A DNA stretch of 64,000 bases, from NCBI GenBank assembly GCA_020002185.1, contig CM034541.1:34471852-34535851 (forward strand), written 5' to 3'. Positions 51,201 through 55,118 of the stretch are shown in pieces. A model generated the notes under the pieces. That model was not told where the DNA came from and did not search any database. It saw only the letters and a list, made by a program, of their open reading frames with translations. A program made the position numbers and the translations under genes. The DNA comes from Paraescarpia echinospica. Its lineage: Eukaryota > Annelida > Polychaeta > Sabellida > Siboglinidae. The stretch's first letter is position 1. The number at the start of each line of letters is the position of its first letter.

Positions 51201-51225
51201 AGTCTCCGACAGGCAAATGTGACAT
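2532..51225 (-). CDS. SH2-tailed unconventional myosin, whole gene (26 coding exons)
   Basis: This is a spliced gene. Coding exons, 5' to 3' on the minus strand: 51225-51100, 48437-48372, 47110-46977, 41886-41784, 41246-41144, 40360-40204, 39840-39735, 38953-38831, 36680-36572, 36264-36044, 34746-34660, 34023-33958, 32998-32882, 29642-29531, 28041-27974, 26857-26738, 24900-24815, 23008-22913, 21002-20911, 20242-20078, 17990-17872, 17107-16923, 16102-16013, 13907-13790, 11728-11651, 2594-2532. They total 2910 nt, or 969 residues plus stop, with every intron GT-AG and all phases consistent. The protein should be an ATP-driven actin motor: P-loop GESGAGKT at 110-117, switch [10 protein letters not shown] at 159-167, switch II DIFGFE at 386-391, RCIKPN at 585-590, one IQ motif at about 693-711, an acidic linker, and an SH2 domain at about 846-923 with FLIR (R871). 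The SH2 domain implies recruitment to, or of, phosphotyrosine proteins. No N-terminal kinase domain, MyTH4, FERM or SH3 domain is seen. The motor resembles class III-like myosins; class XXVIII is my unverified recollection for SH2-tailed myosins. The last exon is the least certain. Confidence 0.9.
2982..3793. mobile_element. MITE with an expanded internal 45-bp minisatellite
   Basis: It begins CAGTTGAACCT and ends in the inverse AGGTTCCACTG. The left part (GGTCACCTCAGTAATACAGC) matches two other copies at 14276-14447 and 34116-34302. From about 3095 to 3790 the body is about 15 tandem copies of a 45-bp unit containing TTAGCCCAGTGCGGAGGTGA and ACCTTAATACTGAGGTTC, the latter being the element's own terminus. 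No transposase is encoded. Confidence 0.8.
3794..5202. other. intron 25 sequence, nothing recognised
   Basis: No coding exon is apparent. A short motif GCGCGGATCCAGAGAGGATAG at about 4771-4791 looks like a repeat scar. Confidence 0.4.
5203..5283. mobile_element. 81-bp MITE-like element with 13-bp perfect terminal inverted repeats
   Basis: It starts CAGGGGTGTGCAA and ends TTGCACACCCCTG, an exact inverse. CAGGGG ends are typical of hAT-type elements. No obvious target duplication remains. Confidence 0.55.
5790..6100 (+). mobile_element. non-LTR retrotransposon C-terminal remnant
   Basis: Broken frames read [15 protein letters not shown], close to the [15 protein letters not shown] seen at about 42500. 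This is the usual end of RTE/Jockey-like reverse-transcriptase polyproteins. It has many stops and is non-functional. Confidence 0.5.
6127..6212. repeat. three tandem copies of a 29-bp unit
   Basis: AATATCCTCATTAAAGTGAT plus ATTCAT is repeated three times with single-base differences. Confidence 0.85.
6740..7160 (+). repeat. interspersed repeat, copy A (5' part)
   Basis: Segments such as CACACAGGCCTATTCTGCAC, GTTAATTTTCCTCCACAAA and AAAAACTACTGAAAG recur in diverged form at 16160-16560. I recognise no encoded protein. Confidence 0.6.
7161..9036. other. intron 25 sequence, nothing recognised
   Basis: AT-rich with no splice-bounded coding segment that I can support; only short chance frames. 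Confidence 0.4.
9037..11375. repeat. 41-bp minisatellite, about 57 copies
   Basis: The unit contains TTATCAGCTGGTGTAATAAT and GGTTGCTGTAAATATATTAA. The centre is nearly homogeneous and both edges decay, the usual pattern of array turnover. One 12-bp insertion unit occurs near 10390. The array lies in the last myosin intron. Confidence 0.97.
11376..11650. other. intron sequence next to exon 25
   Basis: It contains the exon 25 donor. No other feature is seen. Confidence 0.4.
11651..11728 (-). CDS. myosin exon 25, tyrosine-containing tail, residues 924-949
   Basis: It follows the SH2 domain in phase 0 with [14 protein letters not shown] and KEYMDYR. Y930 lies in a YxxL motif and Y941/Y944 in an acidic context, all plausible tyrosine-kinase sites. 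The acceptor GTCTGTCAG and donor GTAAGT are good. Confidence 0.8.
12207..12272. repeat. (CT)n microsatellite
   Basis: A run of about 30 CT dinucleotides with a few interruptions. Confidence 0.95.
12285..12960. repeat. TCTG-rich minisatellite
   Basis: Imperfect tandem units of about 20-24 bp built from TGTCTGTCTG and TCTCTAATTTG, ending in units with GCCACGTGGTGTCTG. Open frames through it are low-complexity. Confidence 0.9.
13251..13475. mobile_element. 225-bp palindromic element with hammerhead-like cores
   Basis: The arms, about 100 bp each, are inverse copies, from AAATAACACAATTTTCTTA at 13251 to TAAGAAAATTGTGTTATTT at 13475. Each arm holds CTGA(T/A)GA...GAAACGTC: on the minus strand near 13338-13307 and on the plus strand near 13392-13424. 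CUGANGA...GAAA is the conserved core order of hammerhead ribozymes, known from terminal repeats of Penelope-like retroelements. Stem II pairing is only partial, so ribozyme function is unproven. Confidence 0.6.
13790..13907 (-). CDS. myosin exon 24, SH2 second half, residues 884-923
   Basis: It encodes [14 protein letters not shown], then [20 protein letters not shown] and YLKT. The RHYMI strand with its histidine and the closing LHHLADYLK helix complete the SH2 fold. It most resembles SH2 domains of the SH2D2A/HSH2D/SH2D7 type. Donor GTGAGA, phase 0. Confidence 0.92.
14276..14447. mobile_element. MITE, copy 2 of the GGTCACC family
   Basis: 172 bp, from CAGTGGAAAGTCAGTA to TGATGTTCAACTG, with inner GGTCACCC on both sides. 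It is related to the elements at 2982-3793 and 34116-34302 but has no internal array. Confidence 0.7.
14460..15967 (+). mobile_element. non-LTR retrotransposon reverse transcriptase, 5'-truncated pseudogene
   Basis: Encoded motifs in order: [41 protein letters not shown] (motif A), [14 protein letters not shown] (motif B), YADDLVVF (catalytic motif C) and [10 protein letters not shown]. The ORF is broken by frameshifts near 14934 and 15505. The C-terminal part includes [11 protein letters not shown]. It ends in an ATT-rich tail near 15950-15967. A close relative lies on the minus strand at 36755-38061. The clade is uncertain. Confidence 0.85.
16013..16102 (-). CDS. myosin exon 23, SH2 core, residues 854-884
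   Basis: It encodes [20 protein letters not shown], then SRIGYSLSF. The FLIR sequence contains the beta-B5 arginine (R871) that binds phosphotyrosine, so the SH2 looks competent. The acceptor CTGCTGCAG is strong; the donor GTATAC is weaker. Confidence 0.93.
16150..16895 (+). repeat. interspersed repeat, copy B (longest)
   Basis: Its first part matches 6740-7160. Its second part (TTTGAAAATATCTACT, GTAGATATACGTTGCATTC, GACATGGGGACTAAAGG) matches 29040-29355. It lies in intron 22 and runs to within about 30 bp of exon 22. Confidence 0.6.
16923..17107 (-). CDS. myosin exon 22, acidic linker and SH2 start, residues 793-854
   Basis: It begins with an acidic run [11 protein letters not shown], then ends [10 protein letters not shown], which is the first strand and helix entry of an SH2 domain (W846, H848). 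Donor GTGAGT, phase 2, completing an arginine codon with exon 23. Confidence 0.92.
17872..17990 (-). CDS. myosin exon 21, tail linker, residues 753-792
   Basis: It encodes [20 protein letters not shown] and a proline-containing hydrophilic stretch. I recognise no domain; it looks like a flexible linker between IQ and SH2. Splice sites (CCTGCAG and GTATGG) and phase fit the neighbours. Confidence 0.85.
18027..18297. repeat. 20-bp minisatellite, left part
   Basis: The unit ACATAAGTGTACACATAGAT repeats about 13 times, starting 37 bp upstream of the exon 21 acceptor. It is interrupted at 18298 by a retrotransposon and resumes, degenerate, after 19404. Confidence 0.9.
18298..19404 (-). mobile_element. 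5'-truncated non-LTR retrotransposon with 7-bp target duplication
   Basis: It reads on the minus strand from [17 protein letters not shown] through [25 protein letters not shown] and [15 protein letters not shown] to a 3' UTR. It ends TTGCAAAATAAATTG with a GATTT-repeat tail. AAATGTA flanks both ends (18291-18297 and 19405-19411). The reading frame has a break near 19200. The type is CR1/Jockey-like; its 3' UTR is matched by 58315-58456. Confidence 0.88.
19405..19596. repeat. 20-bp minisatellite, right part
   Basis: Degenerate units such as ATAAGTGTACAGTTAGA continue the array of 18027-18297 on the far side of the inserted retrotransposon. Confidence 0.75.
19597..20077. other. intron 20 sequence, nothing recognised
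   Basis: AT-rich. The part at 19880-20076 lacks stops in some frames but has no splice-bounded coding signal. Confidence 0.4.
20078..20242 (-). CDS. myosin exon 20, IQ motif and tail helix, residues 698-753
   Basis: It completes one IQ motif ([14 protein letters not shown]; calmodulin or a light chain should bind) and continues into a charged, probably helical stretch ([16 protein letters not shown]). Only one IQ is visible, so the lever arm is short. Donor GTAAAC, phase 1. Confidence 0.9.
20291..20895. repeat. 16-bp minisatellite filling intron 19
   Basis: The unit is AATGATACAACCATGG with variants, shifting to GTGAGGAATGAGACAA near 20780-20895. The intron is 668 bp and about 600 bp of it is array. 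Confidence 0.93.
20911..21002 (-). CDS. myosin exon 19, converter end and lever arm, residues 667-698
   Basis: It encodes [15 protein letters not shown], the conserved end of the converter, and the first half of the IQ motif (AVHMQR). Only about 16 nt of intron precede the 16-bp minisatellite that fills the next intron. Confidence 0.94.
21036..22792. repeat. 35-bp minisatellite in intron 18, about 48 copies
   Basis: The unit contains TGACACAATTGATATGTCAA and GTAGTGACACTGCAC, with many single-base and indel variants and a short (AT)n interruption near 21305-21340. Confidence 0.95.
22913..23008 (-). CDS. myosin exon 18, converter, residues 635-667
   Basis: It encodes [20 protein letters not shown] and TGWQIG, the converter domain. 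The acceptor is TTGTTGCAG and the donor GTGAGC (phase 2). Confidence 0.93.
23425..24050. repeat. 34-bp minisatellite in intron 17, about 18 copies
   Basis: The unit contains AACCAAGCACAACTGTATTA and TGAACACCTCTAAT. Confidence 0.96.
24051..24814. other. intron 17 remainder, nothing recognised
   Basis: No supported exon or element. A short frame at 24174-24356 has no recognisable product. Confidence 0.4.
24815..24900 (-). CDS. myosin exon 17, SH1/SH2 helices, residues 607-635
   Basis: It encodes [20 protein letters not shown] and FREFVER, the SH1-SH2 helix and start of the converter. The acceptor is CTTTGTAG and the donor GTCAGT (phase 2). Confidence 0.97.
25329..26590. repeat. 54-bp minisatellite in intron 16, 23 copies with higher-order structure
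   Basis: The unit contains CATGTTAATTCTGACTTTAC and TTGGATCACCATGGG. 54 is a multiple of 3, so long frames stay open (up to 447 codons) without being genes. Variant order shows a nine-unit block (25551-26036) repeated as 26037-26522. Confidence 0.97.
26738..26857 (-). CDS. myosin exon 16, residues 567-606
   Basis: It encodes [10 protein letters not shown] and [11 protein letters not shown], the strut and SH-helix entry found in all active motors, then EDEYVKAQ. The acceptor is CTCTCAG and the donor GTTTGT. Confidence 0.97.
27229..27362. repeat. (CATAA)n microsatellite
   Basis: AACATAACATAACATAAC with occasional ACAAACAT interruptions. Confidence 0.95.
27974..28041 (-). CDS. myosin exon 15, loop 2, residues 544-566
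   Basis: It encodes the lysine-rich surface loop 2, with [19 protein letters not shown]. Loop 2 normally binds acidic actin residues. The loop is short for an unconventional myosin. Confidence 0.9.
28198..28232. repeat. (CAT)n microsatellite
   Basis: About ten CAT triplets with interruptions. Confidence 0.85.
28290..28625 (-). mobile_element. non-LTR retrotransposon C-terminal remnant
   Basis: The minus strand reads [34 protein letters not shown] and [16 protein letters not shown], the common C-terminal segment (compare RRLRFAGHC...GKRSRGRP). It is frameshifted and lacks the catalytic RT motifs. Confidence 0.65.
28824..29000 (+). mobile_element. tRNA-derived SINE, copy 1
   Basis: An A-box-like stretch GGTGGTGAAATGG and B box GGTTCAAATCC are followed by a body ending CTTGCCTGTGTCTTTCAGTA. 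It is homologous to the minus-strand copy at 38094-38283. It is not a functional tRNA. Confidence 0.7.
29030..29360 (+). repeat. interspersed repeat, copy C (3' part)
   Basis: Matches the second half of 16150-16895, including GAAAATATCAACTAAATAGA and GACGTGGGGACTAAAGG. Confidence 0.55.
29531..29642 (-). CDS. myosin exon 14, residues 507-544
   Basis: It encodes [17 protein letters not shown] and a helix ending LLSLIFK, the HAGxVxY...W.EKN(R/K)D motif of myosins. Its acceptor (TATGTCAG, then GTCAC) is almost identical to the junction-like core of the 32-bp tandem repeat that begins at this point. Confidence 0.96.
29640..31110. repeat. 32-bp minisatellite at the exon 14 splice acceptor, about 46 copies
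   Basis: The unit contains TGTGACCTGGCATAATTACA. On the gene's strand each unit reads TAATTATGCCAG then GTCAC, nearly the same as the real acceptor of exon 14. The first unit overlaps the first bases of the exon. Confidence 0.96.
31590..32012 (+). pseudogene. SGNH/GDSL-hydrolase-like ORF, C-terminally truncated
   Basis: 140 codons. SGNH blocks are visible: CIGHSHVSW (block I, with GHS in place of GDS), [10 protein letters not shown] (block II) and [10 protein letters not shown] (block III, with Asn). The block V Asp-His pair expected near the end is missing; the frame leaves the homologous region after [11 protein letters not shown] and stops. Related ORFs occur in DIRS/Ngaro-type retroelements and in multicopy invertebrate families. 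It lies inside myosin intron 13 on the opposite strand; the local sequence is more GC-rich than its surroundings, which suggests insertion. A complete relative is at 62416-63024. Confidence 0.65.
32668..32792. repeat. short GACAGGTG-rich tandem repeat
   Basis: ACAGACAGGTGAGTGGACAG-type units repeat imperfectly just downstream of the exon 13 donor. Confidence 0.85.
32882..32998 (-). CDS. myosin exon 13, residues 468-506
   Basis: It encodes [14 protein letters not shown] and FTIAHYAGQ, the actin-interface region of the lower 50-kDa domain. The acceptor is TTCCAG and the donor GTCAGT. Confidence 0.96.
33000..33957. other. intron 12 sequence with one hammerhead-like fragment
   Basis: CTGAGAGAAGGGGCGAAAC near 33573 recalls the CTGA..GA...GAAAC arrangement of the palindrome at 13.3 kb, but box 1 is imperfect. 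Otherwise nothing is recognised. Confidence 0.3.
33958..34023 (-). CDS. myosin exon 12, residues 446-467
   Basis: It encodes [17 protein letters not shown], a universally conserved lower 50-kDa motif. It is 66 nt, phase 0 at both ends, with donor GTACGG. Confidence 0.96.
34116..34302. mobile_element. MITE, copy 3 of the GGTCACC family
   Basis: 187 bp, from CAGTGGAACCTTGCTTTATG to GGAGGTCCACTG, without an internal array. It is the cleanest copy of the family also found at 2982 and 14276. Confidence 0.75.
34660..34746 (-). CDS. myosin exon 11, residues 417-445
   Basis: It encodes [17 protein letters not shown] and [10 protein letters not shown], the conserved segment after the relay helix. 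The acceptor TCCGCTAG follows a pyrimidine tract. The donor is GTACGT. Confidence 0.96.
34872..35045 (+). mobile_element. non-LTR retrotransposon C-terminal remnant
   Basis: It reads [17 protein letters not shown] and [12 protein letters not shown], very close to the widespread LINE C-terminal signature LWE.TNQEPI...RWIGHTLRKP. Only this short piece remains. Confidence 0.6.
35046..36043. other. intron 10 sequence, nothing recognised
   Basis: No element or exon that I can support. Frames at 35450-35722 are pyrimidine-rich and non-conserved in appearance. Confidence 0.4.
36044..36264 (-). CDS. myosin exon 10, switch II and relay, residues 343-416
   Basis: This is the longest exon. It encodes [20 protein letters not shown], then switch II and relay GILDIFGFE, then [19 protein letters not shown]. 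These are diagnostic and intact. The donor is GTATGT. Confidence 0.98.
36572..36680 (-). CDS. myosin exon 9, residues 307-343
   Basis: It starts [10 protein letters not shown] and contains [12 protein letters not shown], the cardiomyopathy-loop region. One of the glutamates there probably fills the acidic TEDS position, which would make the motor active without heavy-chain phosphorylation (inference; the loop appears one residue shorter than in class VII). Confidence 0.95.
36755..38061 (-). mobile_element. non-LTR retrotransposon reverse transcriptase, pseudogene, same family as 14460-15967
   Basis: The minus strand encodes [19 protein letters not shown] (motif B), YADDLLLF (motif C) and [14 protein letters not shown]. 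Motif A survives only in broken frames near 37830. The C-terminal region shares the CSASHMF signature with CSASEMF of the other copy. Several frameshifts and stops are present. The 3' end runs into an ATT-repeat tail (on the minus strand) near 36755. Confidence 0.8.
38094..38283 (-). mobile_element. tRNA-derived SINE, copy 2
   Basis: On the minus strand: GGTGAGGTGGTTGAGCAGAC (A-box region), a perfect B box GGTTCGAATCC, then a body ending CATTGCCTGTGTCTTTTGG and AGAGGTGCTATAAGCC. It directly follows the retroelement at 38061. Confidence 0.8.
38706..38757. other. 52-bp near-perfect palindrome in intron 8
   Basis: TGCAATTACTTAACGTCAAA and TGTTC are followed by the inverse, with a 2-nt centre and one mismatch. 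It could form a hairpin in the pre-mRNA about 75 nt downstream of the exon 8 donor. Confidence 0.9.
38831..38953 (-). CDS. myosin exon 8, residues 266-306
   Basis: It encodes the helix [13 protein letters not shown] typical of motors (compare ILAAILHLGNI in others) and a variable stretch ending QIKDIT. The donor GTTGGT is weak. A 52-nt near-perfect hairpin lies about 75 nt downstream in the intron. Confidence 0.93.
38990..39312 (-). mobile_element. tRNA-derived SINE with an L2-like 3' tail
   Basis: The head on the minus strand reads GCCGTGGCACAGTGGACAG and GGTTTGAATCT (B-box-like). The 3' end reads TGGATACTGCGCTGTATAAG, matching the 3' end of the retroelement at 1-790. This is a different SINE family from the copies at 28.8 and 38.1 kb. 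Confidence 0.7.
39735..39840 (-). CDS. myosin exon 7, residues 230-265
   Basis: It continues DNYK-YFSDG and encodes a helical part of the upper 50-kDa domain, ending [10 protein letters not shown] before donor GTTTGT. The acceptor is TGTGCAG. Confidence 0.93.
40204..40360 (-). CDS. myosin exon 6, residues 178-230
   Basis: It encodes [10 protein letters not shown] and [12 protein letters not shown], hallmark upper 50-kDa domain motifs. The donor GTACAT splits the lysine codon of DNYK, which exon 7 completes. Confidence 0.96.
40361..41143. other. intron 5 sequence, nothing recognised
   Basis: AT-rich, with no coding or repeat signal that I can support. Confidence 0.4.
41144..41246 (-). CDS. 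myosin exon 5, switch I, residues 144-178
   Basis: It begins [13 protein letters not shown] and holds switch [11 protein letters not shown], both strongly conserved in myosins. It ends in phase 1 before donor GTGAGA. Confidence 0.97.
41784..41886 (-). CDS. myosin exon 4, P-loop, residues 109-143
   Basis: It carries the nucleotide-binding P-loop GESGAGKT followed by [13 protein letters not shown] and QQILQ. The acceptor is TTTCAG and the donor GTAACC. The residues needed to bind ATP phosphates are intact. Confidence 0.97.
42265..42700 (+). mobile_element. non-LTR retrotransposon C-terminal remnant
   Basis: The plus strand reads [40 protein letters not shown] and [18 protein letters not shown], with stops between. 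The 215-codon open frame on the opposite strand over this region is a shadow. It shares LRWEDCV.RDL.GLG with 5790-6100. Confidence 0.65.
43850..45234. repeat. 51-bp minisatellite at the apex of the palindrome, about 27 copies
   Basis: The unit contains GTTGACCATTCCATTCCACC and CATCACATACGCCCTTCCTG. The first motif continues directly from the left arm and recurs in inverse form in the right arm (GGATGGAATGGTC). 51 is a multiple of 3, so four or more frames stay open for up to 403 codons; none is a gene. Confidence 0.97.
45501..45652. repeat. 16-bp minisatellite
   Basis: About nine copies of GTTGCCTGTGCGCAGT, also inside the centre of the palindromic element. Confidence 0.93.
46977..47110 (-). 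CDS. myosin exon 3, residues 65-109
   Basis: It encodes the segment just before the P-loop ([15 protein letters not shown], then QCVLI), where the adenine-binding region lies. It ends in phase 2 with AG, completed to serine by exon 4. The donor GTTAGT sits only about 63 nt from the end of the palindromic element at 42702-46913. Confidence 0.95.
47111..48371. other. intron 2 sequence, nothing recognised
   Basis: Frames near 47711-47986 are open on both strands but show no domain and no splice context. Confidence 0.4.
48372..48437 (-). CDS. myosin exon 2, residues 43-64
   Basis: It encodes the conserved motor strand [13 protein letters not shown] and GIYGKD, flanked by acceptor TTGACAG and donor GTGAGT, phase 0 at both ends. 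It joins exon 1 to give the IYTYVGD motif common to myosin motors. Confidence 0.95.
49480..50595 (-). mobile_element. possible non-LTR retrotransposon 3' remnant
   Basis: The minus strand ends in an ATGTT-repeat tail (TAACATAACATAACATAAC on the plus strand at about 49483). Upstream, broken frames read [16 protein letters not shown], which recalls LINE C-termini. The match is weak. Confidence 0.3.
51100..51225 (-). CDS. myosin exon 1, residues 1-42 (start codon)
   Basis: The ATG at 51223-51225 is the first ATG in the open frame; an in-frame TAG lies about 50 nt upstream, and position -3 is A. The exon encodes a short N-terminus and then the typical motor opening [10 protein letters not shown] and RYQNDRIY. 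The donor GTAAGT follows at 51099. A sequence resembling a 3' splice site (TTTTCTCCAG) ends at 51254, so a non-coding exon may lie further upstream. There is no room here for the N-terminal kinase of animal class III myosins. Confidence 0.88.
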
Positions 51226-51335
51226 ACTGCCGTCGATACCACTCGCCAAATAACTGGAGAAAACTAACTAAATTTACGACGCTTGCACACCTGACAGCGA
51301 TCGACTCCTACTAACAGGACCAAGAAGGTAGAGCG

Positions 51336-51343
51336 TGACGTCA
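51336..51343. promoter_or_regulatory. CRE-like palindrome upstream of the myosin ATG
   Basis: TGACGTCA, the full cAMP-response-element palindrome bound by CREB/ATF factors, lies about 110 bp upstream of the myosin start in a locally GC-richer stretch. A promoter role is inferred from position only. An identical site lies just upstream of the putative 5' exon of the SGNH gene at 60952. Confidence 0.35.
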
Positions 51344-51839
51344 GAAGAGCGGCGTGACAGCGACAACCGTGGAAGCGTGACGGAGCTAATATTAGACGTG
51401 CTTCCTAATACGAACGTTTGATTAAATTAGCATATTTAGTCATTTACTTCCGGCCATACTCATCTCTTCCTGAGCTGTGTTCTTAATTTAAAAGTGATCC
51501 TTTTTTATCTAATGTATATTATAATTGTTATGCACAACTTCGATGACTCGAATATAGCCGTAGCCCAGTTGGCACACGACATCTTTTAGACGTATTTGAG
51601 CAGTTAATATTTGGTCATATGGATGACGTATAAAAAGACGTCATTTAGACATTTATCAGACGTCTACATATCTATACGTATGTCAACTATCTACGTAAGA
51701 AATGATACGCAAAATAGACTTTCAATGGCAACCTACATTTGACGTGTTTTAGACGTCAAAAAACACATTTTTAGACGTAAAATATATACCACTATTGCCC
51801 ATTGGGAGATCTAGCTAGGGTAGACCCATCCCTGGGAGG

Positions 51840-52190
51840 CTATATTTTCGGTGGAGGCCGGGGCTGGAGATAGCTAGCATTAGCCACCCAATATTTAGAG
51901 ACGGGGTGTTCATTTTAGGGTGAAAATTGTTTGGTGGAGGGCTGCATGGATGTAGGATCAGCCCCCAATATTTAATAAAGTGGGTGCATATTTGGATGGA
52001 ATTTTATGTTTCGGTGAGCCTGAAGGTCAGAGGTTTTTTGGCGAGCCTCAAGGAGGGTGAAAATCGAGGTTTTTGGAAAGCCTTTGGACGTGGGTTTTTA
52101 GCGAGCATCAGGGGTGGGCAAATTGAGGTTATTGCATGGTGAGCTTCCAAAACTATAAAGGTGAAAATTATGACTCAGCCCCTCAATATT
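51840..52190. repeat. MITE-like interspersed repeat, copy 1
   Basis: CCCAATATTTAGAGACGGGG, GGATCAGCCCCCAATATTTA and GCGAGCCTCAAGGAGGGTG recur at 52690-52920 and, inverted, at 53200-53500. Short sub-repeats (GAGCCTCAAGG) occur inside. Confidence 0.6.
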
Positions 52191-52689
52191 AACTTTGCAC
52201 CTCACCACACGACACATGGATAACGTCTACAAACGATCTCTTGTTCACAACTTGCGACCTATATACTTAAACGTGTGCAGGTTGCGTGCGGTGTTTATTA
52301 CAAAAATCACATTTAACTTGAACTTTTTTTATCAATGAGCAGTCTGAAATAAAAAAAACACTAGATGGCCGTCTGTTTCTCTCTAGCACCACACTTGCAG
52401 GACTGGGTACTACGCTACTTACCTTTACTTTTTATATTTATATCTGACTGGAATATTAGCGACTAACGGGAGCTTTACTGGTTGCTATAATCACCGTTAT
52501 TATCTTATCTTAGTCGCTGATGCATGTTTACACGAGCGACTTGTATCAGATGTTGGTTCAACCTACGACAGTTTCATACTTGTCTAGACACTGAATGTGC
52601 GACCAATTAATTAACGCAAACACTCCTCGAGTTTCAACGACGAGTAATTAACGCACAGGTAGACTGTCAATCACGCCGATCGTTGCCAC

Positions 52690-52925
52690 AGCCCACCCAA
52701 TATTTTGGTGGGGGTGAAGATATGATTCCCCCCCCCCCTATATTTAGAGACGGTGTGCATTTCGATGTATTTGGTGAGTGTAGTTGTATAGTTTTTGTTG
52801 AGCTGGATGGGTGCAACCGGAAGTCTTTGGACAGCCACGTGGGGTGCATTTGGAGGCTTTTAGAAAGCTTCAAAAAGGTGCATCTGCATATACGTTTTTG
52901 ACGAGACTCAGCCCTCGAATATTCA
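52690..52925. repeat. MITE-like interspersed repeat, copy 2
   Basis: Starts CACCCAATATTTTGGTGGGG and includes TATTTAGAGACGGTGTGCAT and ATTTGGAGGCTTTTAGAAAG; related to 51840-52190. Confidence 0.55.
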
Positions 52926-53199
52926 CCAGGTTTCGACACCAATGCAAAACGTTAACTATAAACTAGTCCCGTTAATCGATCTATTGGGAGTGTACTGGTT
53001 ACACGAGCGATATTGGTAGAATTATGTCGTACGACATAATCGGATACATATCGGAATAACGTTAGAAGATGAGGCATGTAATGTAACGTGCTGATTATAG
53101 AACAGTCGCTGTTGTTGTTCGATCAGTTCCGAGTGTGGCGTACGTGAACATGTAACCAGAATTGATGTAAGTTTGCCTCTACTACAAAAGAAAAATCTG

Positions 53200-53505
53200 C
53201 TTCACCGGCGTCGGATTATTGGGGGGCTGAGACTCTAAAACAAAATCCAATTGCATCCCCTTGAGGCTCTTCAAAAACACATCAAGGCTCTACAAAAATC
53301 TCAATTTGCACCCCCCTTAGGCCTCCTTGAAGCTGTCCACAAATATAAATTTGCACCCGTCCCTCTTGAGGCTGATCAAAACCTCAAATTGCACTTCAAG
53401 ATCCACCCACTTTCTGTAAATATTGGGGGCTAATCCTATATCCATCCCTTCACCTAAATTATTGGGGGACTGAGCTCCTCAAGCCCCCCGGTTCCGACGC
53501 CTATG
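53200..53505. repeat. MITE-like interspersed repeat, copy 3 (inverted)
   Basis: Bounded by CGGCGTCGGATTATTGGGGG and CCCCCCGGTTCCGACGCC, an imperfect inverted terminal repeat. The inside holds repeated GCACCCC..GAGGCT..CAAAA motifs. Confidence 0.65.
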
Positions 53506-53634
53506 TATTTAGCTGCCTTTGATGACGTCACACGGACGTCGGAACTTCAGACGTAAAAGTGTTTTGTGTTGTGATTTTCTGGTGAATGTGGTTCGGTATA
53601 ACACGACCTCACTTGACTCAGTCGTGACTGATGT

Positions 53635-53860
53635 CCGGTATGGTGGCTTAGTGCACACTGTGGTGCTAGCTCCTTGATCACACGGTACCTGGTACACGTA
53701 CGTATCCGAACCCCAGGTTGACGACTAAGCCAACCGGTTTGTTACCAAGGCATGAGGGCACTGTGGTTCAAGCCTGCATACTACCTTCTCGAACTTTTGT
53801 TAATTTAATTCACCCCACTTTGCCTGTATCTTTCGGAAGAGATGATAACAACTGTTTTCT
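53635..53860 (+). mobile_element. SINE-like element, copy 3 of the 28.8-kb family, diverged
   Basis: Its 3' body CACTTTGCCTGTATCTTTCG and AAGAGATGATA matches the SINE copies at 28824 and 38094. The tRNA-like head (GTGGTGCTAGCTCC, ATCCGAACCCCA) is degraded. Confidence 0.5.
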
Positions 53861-53864
53861 ACCT

Positions 53865-55118
53865 TGTATTTTCCTGTACCTAGCCAAGAAAATAAGATAT
53901 CCCTACATGAAAATTAAGGGATATGCCTATATGTACAACCTGCCAGTGTCGTGGACTCACAGAGCTGATAATAACTCACAATCGGTGAGTCGTCTACATA
54001 ATATGAATGAAACTAATAATGAGTCAGGGGCTCTGGACGCGGGTGAAAATTCGTCAACAAGAACCTGACCGAGGTTTTATCTATGTGAGCTCATGCGTGA
54101 CGATATAACCGACTGCAGCGTGAATGTAGGTCAAGTAATCCTGCCCCACGCGCGTCAAATTGTTCGTGTTTCCAAATGTTGCTGATAAGATACGGCACAG
54201 TAGCAGCCAGCTACCTCGAACCATATCTGATCGTGCGACATTGTGACGTCACGGTTAACTTGGAAACAAATGGGTTTGCACCCCGTGTGACGTCAAACAA
54301 GTCCGCTTAGGGAAATGATCGAACACATGAGATAATATACTTTTTTGAGGAACTAATTGTTTAGTTATCATAGTTATCACAAAAACAACATTGTCGTCAC
54401 CGGGGGCCGTTTACACGCCACTAAAGGTAAAACGGCCTCCTATCGTGGGGTCCCCACCGCAATATAAATAGAAAACTAATTTCTTTCACAAAAATAAAAT
54501 AGCGCAAATATTTCCAATTGTATGAATGAAGCTATATAACCAACTATCAATCGTATGGTTAGTTTATACGTGGGTTAAAACAGTCCCGTAGACCGTTTTA
54601 CCATATCATGACATGATATCCGGCTTGGAAGACATTACGTATATTTACAGTATTAACCTCCGCCGTCCCAAATACAAATTGTGTTTGGTTAATACATTTC
54701 ATAATGACTTAAGAAGTTACGACTTTCACCTTAGATTAGCGAGGAGTAAAATCGACATTTCGATTTTTCCGACATGCACAGCTAAACATCGCCGGGCGTG
54801 GAATGTCATGTTACATGTGACCTAGACAAAGTCGGAAGCGTTGCATCTGATTGGCAAAATGCTATAGGACCTTATGGCCGAGATATAAGGGGTGGCCGTC
54901 TTTGAAATTATGAACGTCGCCGCGAAATGCGACGGCGGAGTAGCGATCGTCAGCGGAACAGTGCTGAAGCTCCGGCTTCCAACAGCACCCCCCCCAGTCT
55001 TCTTATGTCAAAATCCGACAGCTGACCGAGTCGTGCTGATGCTCCGCCGCAGCCCGCCCAATATAAATTTGGTTCGGCCGCAAGTGTTGTTTATGAGCCT
55101 TAAGGTTGTGTTGATATG
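53865..55118. other. intergenic stretch, nothing recognised
   Basis: No gene supported. Two TGACGTCA-like motifs occur (54244, 54288), and there is a C-run near 54986. Confidence 0.4.

Noticed and set aside
51226..51420. An N-terminal kinase domain as in animal class III myosins
   Set aside because: The frame upstream of the ATG closes with a TAG within about 50 bp, and no kinase motifs (GxGxxG, HRD, DFG) are seen in the flanking 12 kb on this strand.
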